Assembly (NCBI GenBank): GCA_034439615.1
Contig: JAWXAT010000036.1
Span: 85,957-149,956 of the forward strand
DNA: 64,000 nucleotides
Direction: 5' to 3'
Source: Oligoflexia bacterium
GTDB lineage: Bacteria; Bdellovibrionota; Bdellovibrionia; JABDDW01
The notes under the pieces are model-generated. The model saw only the letters and a program-made list of their open reading frames with translations. It did not search any database and was not told where the DNA came from. Both the position numbers and the translations under genes were made by a program. This document shows positions 45,407-52,811 of the stretch, piece after piece (position 1 is the first letter of the stretch; each line of letters begins with the position of its first letter).

Positions 45407-45691
45407 ATGAAATGGACAGTACTGATTCACAGTAAAGTGACTAAAGGGCTTAAGAGACTTCACAATAAAGATATTGCTGAACAGGCATTTGCTTTAGTTA
45501 GAGATCTTGAAGAAAATGGTCCCATGGCTGTGAGATGGCCTCACTTCGGAAAGTTAAATGATAAAACATATCATTGCCATTTGCGCGGATCACGTAGGCC
45601 AACATATGTGGCTGTTTGGCAAATGGTTGATAAAAATACTCTTATCTTAGAGGTGATATATGTCGGAACGCATGAGAAAGCGCCATACTGA
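45407..45691 (+). CDS. RelE/HigB-family toxin
   Basis: A 94-residue protein starting MKWTVLIHSKVTKGLKRL, with RWPHFGKLNDKTYHCHLRG and YVAVWQMVDKNTLILEVIYV. This is the compact beta-rich pattern of RelE/ParE-type mRNA interferases. ATG 45407 follows a good promoter almost immediately, so translation may be leaderless; the frame is open upstream from a TTG inside the repeat. The toxin-first order and overlap with an XRE-type gene are typical of HigBA modules. Confidence 0.75.
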   Translation: MKWTVLIHSKVTKGLKRLHNKDIAEQAFALVRDLEENGPMAVRWPHFGKLNDKTYHCHLRGSRRPTYVAVWQMVDKNTLILEVIYVGTHEKAPY

Positions 45692-46076
45692 GTCGCATAA
45701 GGCGGCGAAAAAGCGCAACCCTGTGATTAAGGTAACTTGCCATCACAAGGACGGCAAAAAAAGTGAGATTAATATCTTAAATCACCCGCAAGCTGCGGCC
45801 CAGCTCAATAAAATTTTAAGCAATATGGACATTGAACACAATACTGTGTCGTCCGAGGAATTTTTTGAAAATTTCTTTCTTGGAGAATCAAAGCCCGCTG
45901 TCGTTTTGCGTGGAATGCGTAAACGCGAAGGATTCACTCAAAAAGAATTGGCTGAGAAGCTTGGAACAACTCAAAGTGTGGTTGCTGCAATGGAAACGGG
46001 CTTGCGTGCCATTGGTAAAAACATGGCCCACAGGCTGGCTGAAATCCTCAACGCTGACTATAGATTATTTTTATAA
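45660..46076 (+). CDS. XRE-family HTH antitoxin (HigA-like)
   Basis: A 138-residue protein. The C-terminal half is a helix-turn-helix of the Cro/CI type (GFTQKELAEKLGTTQSVVAAM). The N-terminal part is basic and probably binds or neutralises the toxin. It overlaps the toxin gene by 32 bases and has AGAGGTGAT just upstream of its ATG. It is the likely repressor acting at the inverted repeat 45377-45393. Confidence 0.8.
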   Translation: MSERMRKRHTESHKAAKKRNPVIKVTCHHKDGKKSEINILNHPQAAAQLNKILSNMDIEHNTVSSEEFFENFFLGESKPAVVLRGMRKREGFTQKELAEKLGTTQSVVAAMETGLRAIGKNMAHRLAEILNADYRLFL

Positions 46077-46094
46077 ATTTAGGAGTTTTCTGTA

Positions 46095-46253
46095 GTGAAA
46101 TTAGAGGAAGATGAGATGGGTAACGATCAAGAATTCCTTCAAAAAGAAATACTTCTTTTTATGAAAAAAACTTTTAGCCTTGATGATTCTGACTTCGAAA
46201 AAATGACAGCAATACGTTCCAACCGTTCAAGGGCTCTATCTAGCACTTCTTGA
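46095..46253 (+). CDS. Small ORF, probably truncated
   Basis: A 52-codon frame with GTG start and AGGAG nine bases upstream, 18 bases after the antitoxin stop. The first 37 residues (through FEKMTAI) look protein-like and acidic. The rest is Ser/Arg-rich and antisense to the good coding frame on the other strand. It is probably the 5' part of a gene whose 3' part was replaced at a junction near 46205. Confidence 0.4.
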   Translation: MKLEEDEMGNDQEFLQKEILLFMKKTFSLDDSDFEKMTAIRSNRSRALSSTS

Positions 46254-46306
46254 GTACTGCTGCTGGTTGAACTTTTCTGAATTGCTGGACCTATTTCATC
46301 GTTCAT
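46139..46306 (-). CDS. Small ORF following the ATP-grasp gene, probably truncated at its 3' end
   Basis: A 55-codon frame starting MNDEIGPAIQ, with EVLDRALERLERIAVIFS as a convincing amphipathic helix. Its ATG lies one base after the restored stop of the ATP-grasp gene (TAA T ATG), so the two were an operon. The last residues read Lys/Phe-rich and antisense to the neighbouring small ORF, which points to loss of the original 3' end. Confidence 0.4.
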   Translation of the reverse strand: MNDEIGPAIQKSSTSSSTQEVLDRALERLERIAVIFSKSESSRLKVFFIKRSISF

Positions 46307-46307
46307 A

Positions 46308-47544
46308 TTACCCCATGACCACTACTGGTGACGTAAAACCGTTAGATCCAAGATTAACTTTTCCGTTGTGATCGAGCCAGTTTGCTCGTCCCCATGGGTT
46401 GTTACTTATAATGATTTCTCGATGATCTACGTGAGCATGAATTCTCAAATCAACAATACGATTCTCAAGAACTGACAAATGTTCAAATTCCTGAAAGATA
46501 TATTATGAATGAATCCACATAGAGTCCAAACATTTTGTCGTTAATGAATTGCACTCCCGGGCTAAAATTAGTCCAAGCATGATTTTTTAATAATGCTGAT
46601 TGAATAGAAATTCCTTTTAAACATTGTATAACCTGCCGAATTTGACAAATCTCGGGGAACCCCATTTTCATGGTCTTTCTGGCGAGAGTCGTCTTTAGCC
46701 CCAACGACAAACAGTGTGACACCATATGTTCTGGTCCAGTTCGAAAGGCCATGTAACCCACACGCTTTTTTCTTCGGGCGGTTTGGAGAAATATTCCATC
46801 ACTCTCAATTAAAAGCTGCTTAGTCGCACTTTCTGTTGTGGCCACTTCAATACCCAAAGATTCAAAGAGCTTCCCTAGTCTCCGCGTCTCATTATCTTCT
46901 TCAGTTTCGAAAGATCCCAGATAGAGAAGAGGTATCCCACCTTTTTGTTCTGCCTTTTTTTGAAAACGTGCGGCCAGCTGAACAAAAAAGTCCTTGGGGT
47001 TATGAGCGTCTTTGAAAATGCTTTGATAACTTGGCATTAATTTGAACATGATTTTTCGACTCTCTAATAAATCACCTATTCCCCCTAGACATCCCGCGCT
47101 GTCTTCCACCACCCGCCACTTGCCATTTTTATCTCGTATGATATCGGGACCAAACGGAAAGGCGATGGCGCTTAGCTTTAGTTTTCCAAAAACGCTATTA
47201 TCATGATTGCGAGTGATAATAGATTTGAGCGTGGCGGGAGGAATGATCTTCATCCATCGCTTACCGCCCCCGTAATAATCCCAAAGAAAACATCGAATAG
47301 CTTCGGCTCTTTGTCTGACACCCTTTTTTAAAGTACAAAATTCGGAATTTGTAATGATGCGCGGTAAAGGATCAAGAAAATAGTCGCCTGAAAATAGTTT
47401 TTTCGAGGATCTGTGCAGCTGTTTCCTTTTGGATGCCGACATTGATCTCCACTGACTGTAGGGAATTTTGTAATGAGTCCAAACATTCCCATCAGAATCA
47501 TGAATCTCATTGAAGTAGGCATTATCAATTTGTTTTGGTTGCAC
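46308..47544 (-). pseudogene. Frameshifted circularly permuted ATP-grasp-like gene (DUF404/DUF407 type)
   Basis: The first frame (47544-46483, 353 residues) has FGPDIIRDKNGKWRVVEDSA and FSPGVQFINDK, the nucleotide-binding motifs of circularly permuted ATP-grasp proteins, and stops after IIYLSGI. The second minus-strand frame continues at once with EFEHLSVLENRIVDLRIHAH and runs for about 58 residues to a TAA at 46310-46308, keeping coding character. The shift must lie within about 17 bases near 46490. AGGAGG eight bases before the GTG 47544 is the best ribosome-binding site in the island. Either a pseudogene or a sequencing indel. Confidence 0.7.
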
Positions 47545-47650
47545 GAAATAAACCTCCTATTTTGATTCTGAGAGACTTGCCCTCACGGCATCTTCGGGTT
47601 AGTTCTTTTCTTGGGAATTCCCAAACCGCTGGTTTGCGAACTTAATCGCG

Positions 47651-47824
47651 CTACGGTTTAACCCGACGACTTGGTCTGCTGTTAGTTCGATTAGTTGGAT
47701 GCTCACCAGAAAGATTATGCATGAGTTCCTTATGCTCGTCCATAAAGCGAGCAGCTTCTTCATCAGAAAATTGGGTAGGAATAAGTTCGGGTGGTAAAAC
47801 TGCGGATAATCCGACATACTTATT
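47651..47824 (-). pseudogene. Gene fragment without a start, upstream of the ATP-grasp gene
   Basis: The minus-strand frame ending at TAG 47651 reads YVGLSAVLPPELIPTQFSDE and then EEAARFMDEHKELMHNLSGEH, hydrophilic and protein-like, to a basic tail. No start codon remains between it and the upstream stop at 47827. Another frame over the same DNA has an ATG but reads Leu/Phe-rich and less protein-like. It is probably the 3' remnant of a gene that preceded the ATP-grasp gene. Confidence 0.4.
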
Positions 47825-47842
47825 TTAGGTGGAACAAAGAAG

Positions 47843-47953
47843 ATGAAAAAACGAAGCAAAATAAAAAAGGATGCTTCTAAAAAGAATCAAACGAAGCGCA
47901 AGAACATACATGCCTGGCGCATATGCCCTCCCGGTGAACACTGGAGGCTCTGA
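47843..47953 (+). CDS. Small basic protein (36 residues)
   Basis: Begins MKKRSKIKKDASKKNQTKRK and ends with WRICPPGEHWRL. AGGTGG is spaced ten bases before the ATG. The CPPGEHW tail looks like a motif I have seen in short basic bacterial proteins, but I cannot name a family. It ends four bases before the next gene, which has its own GGAGG inside this frame, so the two seem coupled. Confidence 0.45.
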   Translation: MKKRSKIKKDASKKNQTKRKNIHAWRICPPGEHWRL

Positions 47954-47957
47954 AAAA

Positions 47958-48523
47958 ATGCGAAAAACCATGATATTTTTTTTCTAGGATTCAGTGTTTC
48001 AGCGGCTGACATGCACCAAACACATTTACAAGGGCTAAAACAAGAATTTCCGTACAGTTTGTTGACAGATGACTTTGGAGTCCTGAATATGCAAGATTTG
48101 AAAACAAATACTTGCATTGCTGGACCCACTCCGTTTTCCGAGCAAGACAGGATTTCTCCCTACCCCTATTGGCAATGTTTTGAAACTAAGAATTCTAAAA
48201 TGATTTGCGAACGCGGGAAATATGATCCACATGAAAAGGTTGTGATGTCCGTATTGGTCGTGTCGGGTACACGTAACGGAGAGTTACATTAGTTTATTAG
48301 CCGCCGGCCTATTCTTCTTTGGTCGTGTCGACTTTATCAAAAAGATTGGCTGAAATTTACTAAGAATGAAAGACATGTTTGTGTCTCTGGTGCGGATCAT
48401 TCAAAAGAAGTTAGAGGGACAAAAACTGCGTGGACTTGGATCTTTGGCCGATATAAAACCCGAAAAGGTTGCGATTCTTATTTTCACGGCGAATGTGATG
48501 GAATACGAACCTGCGGGACATAG
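47958..48523 (+). pseudogene. Secreted Cys-containing protein broken by a T-run frameshift and an in-frame amber stop
   Basis: ATG 47958 with GGAGG ten bases upstream encodes MRKTMIFF and then meets a run of eight T (47976-47983). Adding one T restores LGFSVSAAD, a complete signal peptide, and joins it to the frame of MHQTHLQGLKQEF. That frame meets TAG at 48290-48292 but continues in the same frame for 77 codons with RPILLWSCRLYQKDWLKF and CDSYFHGECDGIRTCGT to a final TAG. The coding character on both sides of each lesion is good. Function unknown. Confidence 0.6.
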
Positions 48524-48579
48524 GTGATGAAAATCTTAAAAGCCCAAGAGCAAGTGATACTTTCTAGCGGTTATGCACC

Positions 48580-48617
48580 TTGAAAATACACTTTACTTTT
48601 AGTTATCTAAATGTAAA
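48580..48617 (+). promoter_or_regulatory. Promoter with overlapping inverted repeat for the AAA ATPase gene
   Basis: TTGAAA (48580-48585) and TTATCT (48603-48608) are 17 bases apart. An inverted repeat TTTACTTTTAG (48592-48602) and CTAAATGTAAA (48607-48617), with one mismatch, covers the -10. A repressor site is possible. Confidence 0.4.
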
Positions 48618-48625
48618 ATGTATTT

Positions 48626-49771
48626 ATGAACATTCGTAGACCCTACTGGGGAAAACTATTAGCAGCATCATGGAAGAAGCGATCCATCGTCTGGTTAGCC
48701 GGAGTCCGGCGGTCAGGCAAAACTACTTTAGCAAAGGCATTAGACGGCTTTACCTATTACAATTGTGATGATTCAGATGTCCAAGCCAATTTGAAAAACC
48801 CAAAGCCATTTTTAAAATCCATCCAAACTAATGGTGTTATTTTTGATGAAATCCATCAGATTGAAAATGCATCTCAGCTATTAAAAATTGCCGCCGATGA
48901 GTTTCCTAAAATGAAAGTTCTGGCCACTGGATCTTCCACTCTGGCAGCAAATAAAAAATTTAAAGATAGTTTAACAGGACGAAAACGAAACTTGCATTTC
49001 TTGCCGGTACTGGTGAGTGAATTAGAATCTTTTGGCGTCACCCTAGAAAAGAGAATGCTCCATGGGGGGCTCCCTCCGACCTTACTTAACCCAGAGCTTG
49101 ACCGCGAGTTTTATGCAGAATGGCTTGATTCATTTTATGCCAGGGATGTACAAGAAGTTTTTTCAATTGATAAACGACAGGCTTTTTTAAAAGTTTTAGA
49201 GTTTGTTCTTATACAAAATGGACAACTTATTGAAGCAACTGAAATTGCCAAAGTTTCAGGATTGAGCCGCCCCACCGTCGTCAAATACCTTGAGATATTG
49301 GAAATAACAAAGGCTCTTACTATTCTTAAACCTTTTTCAGGCAACCCTCTAAAAGAAATTGTTGCCCAACCCAAGGTCTATGGTTTTGACACAGGATTTG
49401 TTTGCTTTGCTAAAAAAGATACCCAGCTTGGAGCAAGCGAGAAGGGCCACCTTTTAGAAAATTTGGTGCTCGAAACCATGCAAGCCAGACCGCTTTCTCA
49501 ACAAATATATTTTTGGCGAGATAAACTTGGTCATGAAATTGACTTTGTAATTCAGACAGGAAAAAAAGATCTGCTTGCAATTGAGTGCAAAAGCCAGAAG
49601 CGCCACTTTAGTGCCAAAAATCTATCTATTTTTCGAAAGCTCTACCCACATGGAAAAAATATTGTCGTGACTCTTGATGAATTAGAATCAACAGAAAAAG
49701 TTTTGGACATTGATATTCATTTTATGGGGGCTAATCGGTTTTTTAGTTTTCTACAACACCAAATTTTATGA
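48626..49771 (+). CDS. AAA ATPase with DUF4143-type C-terminus
   Basis: A 381-residue protein. Walker A is GVRRSGKTTLAK, Walker B is GVIFDEIHQIE and sensor 1 is LATGSST, all in the first 120 residues. A winged-helix-like part (IAKVSGLSRPTVVKYLEIL) follows. The end contains WRDKLGHEIDFVI and LLAIECKSQ, resembling a PD-(D/E)xK nuclease core. This AAA_14 plus DUF4143 architecture is widespread in accessory DNA and its function is unproven. A DNA-processing or defence role is plausible but inferred. Confidence 0.8.
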   Translation: MNIRRPYWGKLLAASWKKRSIVWLAGVRRSGKTTLAKALDGFTYYNCDDSDVQANLKNPKPFLKSIQTNGVIFDEIHQIENASQLLKIAADEFPKMKVLATGSSTLAANKKFKDSLTGRKRNLHFLPVLVSELESFGVTLEKRMLHGGLPPTLLNPELDREFYAEWLDSFYARDVQEVFSIDKRQAFLKVLEFVLIQNGQLIEATEIAKVSGLSRPTVVKYLEILEITKALTILKPFSGNPLKEIVAQPKVYGFDTGFVCFAKKDTQLGASEKGHLLENLVLETMQARPLSQQIYFWRDKLGHEIDFVIQTGKKDLLAIECKSQKRHFSAKNLSIFRKLYPHGKNIVVTLDELESTEKVLDIDIHFMGANRFFSFLQHQIL

Positions 49772-49811
49772 GATCTATAGTTGCATCCCGATCTTTTTAT
49801 GGATTGGATAG

Positions 49812-49928
49812 AGGCCACACCTCCACATTGGAGAAACTGAGGTCGGTTACGTCTATCGAGGAGTTCGAGCATTGAGAGAAGATATTGGAGCCATGATTAG
49901 AAAGGAAGGTTTTATTTATGAAGACTAA
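49812..49928 (+). pseudogene. C-terminal remnant of a TumE-like (DUF6516) toxin
   Basis: A 39-codon open stretch after an in-frame TAG reads RPHLHIGETEVGYVYRGVRA and ends GFIYED. The PHLHIGE segment resembles the C-terminal HH-rich motif of TumE toxins. It overlaps by 11 bases the start of a TumA-like antitoxin, the usual arrangement of that module. The N-terminal two thirds are absent, so the toxin is dead. Confidence 0.45.
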
Positions 49929-50277
49929 GCGAGCATTGTTAATGGTGGAGCCTCAAAAACAGGCGATGGATAGAGCCTTTGGTGTTCTTGCAAAACCCAC
50001 AAAGAAATATGCAGGCATGGTTATTATCAGCTTCCCCGATTTTGAAACCCTTGGCAGGGTTATTACTGGATCAAGAGTTCAACTCTTAACAGCTATTCGC
50101 GCAAGAAAACCAAAATCAATTCAAGAGCTAGCGCGTTTTGTAAAACGTGATTTCAAAAATGTGTATCAAGATGTGAAGCTCTTGTGTGAGTTTGGACTTA
50201 TTGAACTGAAAAATGTTGGCACTCACGGATCTGTCGCACCCATGGCAAAGTTTTATGAATTGGTGTTGGCTGCTTAG
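49918..50277 (+). CDS. TumA-like HTH antitoxin/regulator
   Basis: A 119-residue protein. The helix-turn-helix region SIQELARFVKRDFKNVYQDV followed by LLCEFGLIEL matches the winged-helix family paired with DUF6516 toxins (HVO_A0114-type DNA-binding proteins). ISFPDFETLGRVIT precedes it, as in that family. GGAAGG is eight bases upstream of the ATG. With its toxin truncated it is an orphan antitoxin. Confidence 0.65.
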   Translation: MKTKRALLMVEPQKQAMDRAFGVLAKPTKKYAGMVIISFPDFETLGRVITGSRVQLLTAIRARKPKSIQELARFVKRDFKNVYQDVKLLCEFGLIELKNVGTHGSVAPMAKFYELVLAA

Positions 50278-50295
50278 TTTGTCTAAAGAGAGCTA

Positions 50296-50363
50296 GGCAA
50301 TTTGACAACTTTTTGTCAAATTGACAATTAATTGTCAAAATGCCTAAGACACTCTCCCGACAC
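50296..50363. repeat. 68-bp direct repeat with two palindromes (right copy)
   Basis: See the left copy at 45217-45284; three mismatches. It lies 18 bases after the TumA-like stop. Recombination between the copies would remove about 5.1 kb carrying the HigBA, ATP-grasp, secreted-protein, AAA and TumA genes. Confidence 0.8.
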
Positions 50364-50387
50364 TGGCCGAGGCCTTTTATAATTTAG

Positions 50388-50861
50388 TTAATTTTTTTTA
50401 AGATTAAGTAGCTCTTTAAGAATGCTTTTGTCTTTTTCTCTTGTCATAGATTTTTTAACTTCAATGAGATCATCTAAAGAGATAACTTTACATAAATGAC
50501 CAAATAAATTCACTGATACAGCTTTAGAATTTATTCGCTGGAAATCTCCAACAGGATGTACCTTATTAAGTACATCTAATATGCCAATTGTTGTTGTGAG
50601 ATATAAGTTTTCACTTTTCTGATTTGGAGGAGGGTAATCTAATAAGCTCGGTTTAAAGTTTGGGTTCATGCGATACCGAGGATCATAGTCTTTAAGGGCA
50701 ATACGAAATTTTTCTAAATTTTCTTCACTTAAGACGGCGCAAATATCAATATCTTGTGTGACTTGTGTCGCACCATGAAGTACAGCTGCGTAGCCACCAA
50801 TAAGTACAAAATCAATTTTATTTTCTAGCAGGGTCTTGAGTAGGGTGTTCAGATTTTGCAT
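50388..50861 (-). CDS. Nucleotidyltransferase-fold protein (AbiEii/MNT-like)
   Basis: A 157-residue protein. IGGYAAVLHGATQVTQDIDI holds the GG...HG...DxD pattern of the polymerase-beta-like nucleotidyltransferase fold, and DDLIEVKKSM near the end is typical of the group. The partner gene overlaps its start by 44 bases. Such pairs resemble toxin-antitoxin modules in which the transferase modifies tRNA or a protein; that role is inferred. Confidence 0.7.
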   Translation of the reverse strand: MQNLNTLLKTLLENKIDFVLIGGYAAVLHGATQVTQDIDICAVLSEENLEKFRIALKDYDPRYRMNPNFKPSLLDYPPPNQKSENLYLTTTIGILDVLNKVHPVGDFQRINSKAVSVNLFGHLCKVISLDDLIEVKKSMTREKDKSILKELLNLKKN

Positions 50862-51000
50862 AAAGTTCTTCCCGTGCTTTTAATATTTCCTGTAGGGTTT
50901 CAAAAGCAAGTTGATGGTTAATAAGTCTTTCTTCGGGAGTTATGCTCAGGTTGTATTGAATCACTGAAAGATCAATATCTTTATCGAGATCATTCTTCAT
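50818..51000 (-). CDS. Small partner of the nucleotidyltransferase (candidate antitoxin)
   Basis: A 60-residue protein containing SVIQYNLSITPEERLINHQL, a pattern I associate with short proteins encoded just upstream of nucleotidyltransferase genes. The overlap of 44 bases with the next gene suggests obligate co-expression. It is the gene closest to the tRNA end of the island. Confidence 0.55.
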   Translation of the reverse strand: MKNDLDKDIDLSVIQYNLSITPEERLINHQLAFETLQEILKAREELYAKSEHPTQDPARK

Positions 51001-51068
51001 TTATAAAATATATCAAAAGATTGTATAAGACCCAAGGTAATGTTGTGGGGTTTGTTCGGTCGCACGAC

Positions 51069-51107
51069 AAAAAAAACCCTCTGAAATTTTTTAGCCATCT
51101 CAGAGGG
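51069..51107 (-). terminator. Rho-independent terminator of tRNA-Asn
   Basis: On the minus strand CCCTCTGA (51107-51100 side) pairs with TCAGAGGG (51084-51077 side) around a 15-base loop, followed by eight U (51076-51069). It lies just after the tRNA CCA end. Confidence 0.8.
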
Positions 51108-51119
51108 TTAGTTGATAAT

Positions 51120-51195
<76 letters not shown>

Positions 51196-51284
51196 ATATA
51201 AGCGTCGGATTTGTACTCGAATCGAACTGTCTCGAACGAGCTCCACAAAATAAAAGAGCCCCTACCTAAGTGTCAAGAAGCCTT

Positions 51285-51875
51285 TTACAGATCTCCACCT
51301 TTGAGCACTGTAATAATTGACTTACTTATGGTCTTTAACGATTCAAAAACACCGGTTCCCTGCGTGGCCACGGCATCAAATTCAGGGGCGTTATAGCGGT
51401 TCAAAAGCTTACGAAGCTCCACAGTAGGAGTCACATTGCCAAGGTCACGCTTGTTATACTGCATGATTAAGGGCACTTGCTTGATGTCATAGCCCTGTTG
51501 CACGAGATTTTTTTCCAAATTATTCATACTTTCGATGTTTTCTTCAAGTCGCTCAGCTTGGCTATCGGCCACAAAAATTACGCCATCGAGGCCCTTTAAA
51601 ATGAGTTTCCGACTGGCATCATAGACCACCTGACCAGGAACCGTATAAAGATGAAACTTGGTCGTAAACCCCCTGATTTCGCCAATAAAAAGGGGTAAAA
51701 AATCAAAAAACAAAGTGCGTTCGTTTTCAGTATTAAGTGCGATGAGTTTACTTTTTTGATCGTTAGCAGTTTTTTGATAAACCCATTGAATATTGGTCGT
51801 CTTACCCCCGAGGCTCGGCCCGTAGTAGACGATCTTGCAGTGAATTTCTTTAGCGTTATAGTTTATAAATGACAT
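51285..51875 (-). CDS. mglA: MglA-family polarity/gliding GTPase
   Basis: A 196-residue small Ras-like GTPase. MSFINYNAKEIHCKIVYYG, P-loop GPSLGGKTTN (residues 19-28), FDFLPLFIGEIRGF, the switch segment YTVPGQVVYDASRK and the base motif QYNKRD are nearly as in Myxococcus MglA. It sets the leading cell pole for motility and, in Bdellovibrio, affects prey invasion. No mglB is adjacent. It follows recR by two bases, in the order dnaX-ybaB-recR-mglA that I recall from Bdellovibrio. Confidence 0.93.
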   Translation of the reverse strand: MSFINYNAKEIHCKIVYYGPSLGGKTTNIQWVYQKTANDQKSKLIALNTENERTLFFDFLPLFIGEIRGFTTKFHLYTVPGQVVYDASRKLILKGLDGVIFVADSQAERLEENIESMNNLEKNLVQQGYDIKQVPLIMQYNKRDLGNVTPTVELRKLLNRYNAPEFDAVATQGTGVFESLKTISKSIITVLKGGDL

Positions 51876-51877
51876 AG

Positions 51878-52477
51878 TTAGAGCTCGACCCTGTTTTCAA
51901 GCGCACGACTGAGCGTTCGATAATCTACATATTCAAGATTACCACCAATTGGAACCCCGTGCGCAATTCTTGTCACACGAATTCCACGTGGTTTTATTAA
52001 TTTTGTTAAATAAAGAGATGTCGCATCCCCTTCAAGATCTGCATCGAGAGCTAAAATAACCTCTGTGATCTTCTCATTTTCGAGTCGATTGAGAAGTTCT
52101 TGAAGACGAATCTGGTCTGGGCCAATGCCATCTAAAGGTGATAACACTCCCTGAAGCACATGGTAACGACCTTTAAACTGCATGGCAGCTTCAATACGCA
52201 AAATATCGGAGGGGTCTTCAACCACACACACAAGCTCGGGCTGTCGTTGTGTATCTTTGCAAAAAGCACAGAGCTCTTGATCGGTGAAACTAAAACACTG
52301 AGGGCAGTTTTTCACTTGGGATTTAAGTTCTAAAAGGGCTGCACTTAACTGCTCTGCAATATCTTTTTTTGATTTTAGAATATGAAACGTCAATCGCTGC
52401 GCAGTCTTTTCGCCAAGACCAGGCAGCCGGCTTAATTCTTCAATAAGACGGTCTAAAGCCGGAATTTTAAACGCCAT
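51878..52477 (-). CDS. recR: Recombination mediator protein RecR
   Basis: A 199-residue RecR: helix-hairpin-helix LSRLPGLGEKTAQRL, the four-Cys zinc motif CPQCFSF...CAFC, and a Toprim domain with VVEDPSD and LDADLEGDATSLYL. It loads RecA with RecFO during gap repair. Its ATG shares a base with the ybaB stop, and mglA follows at once. Confidence 0.95.
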   Translation of the reverse strand: MAFKIPALDRLIEELSRLPGLGEKTAQRLTFHILKSKKDIAEQLSAALLELKSQVKNCPQCFSFTDQELCAFCKDTQRQPELVCVVEDPSDILRIEAAMQFKGRYHVLQGVLSPLDGIGPDQIRLQELLNRLENEKITEVILALDADLEGDATSLYLTKLIKPRGIRVTRIAHGVPIGGNLEYVDYRTLSRALENRVEL

Positions 52478-52800
52478 TAAAAGAGTCCTGGCATTGAGAC
52501 GCCACCGGTGATTTTTTGCATTTCAGATTCAGACATAGCTTTACTCTTTTTAAGTGATTCGTTCACAGCTGTTAATACTAGATCTTGAAGCATATCTAAA
52601 TCATTAGGATCCACAACGTCTTTACTGATTTTAATAGCACTAATAAGTTGTGCTCCGGTTGCAACTGCTGTTACGGCTCCGCCGCCACTGGTAGCTTCAA
52701 CAGTTTTTGTTGCCAATTCTTCTTGAAGCTTTGCCATTTTACCTTGCATCTGTTGCGCTTGTTTTAAAAATTGTTGCATGCCGCCCGGGAAGTTCTTCAT
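52477..52800 (-). CDS. ybaB: YbaB/EbfC-family nucleoid-associated protein
   Basis: A 107-residue DNA-binding protein with the N-terminal QFLKQAQQMQGKMAKLQEEL coiled region and SGGGAVTAVATG in the beta core. It is the usual companion of dnaX and recR. It begins 11 bases after the dnaX stop and runs into recR without a gap. Confidence 0.93.
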   Translation of the reverse strand: MKNFPGGMQQFLKQAQQMQGKMAKLQEELATKTVEATSGGGAVTAVATGAQLISAIKISKDVVDPNDLDMLQDLVLTAVNESLKKSKAMSESEMQKITGGVSMPGLF

Positions 52801-52811
52801 GACTTATCCTC

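Noticed and set aside
47599..47859. An 86-codon minus-strand frame rich in Leu and Phe
   Set aside because: The alternative minus-strand frame (47824-47651) is hydrophilic and protein-like; the longer frame is probably its shadow.
49769..49872. A short frame starting with the ATG that overlaps the AAA ATPase stop
   Set aside because: It has no ribosome-binding support, and the third frame over the same DNA matches the end of a TumE-like toxin.
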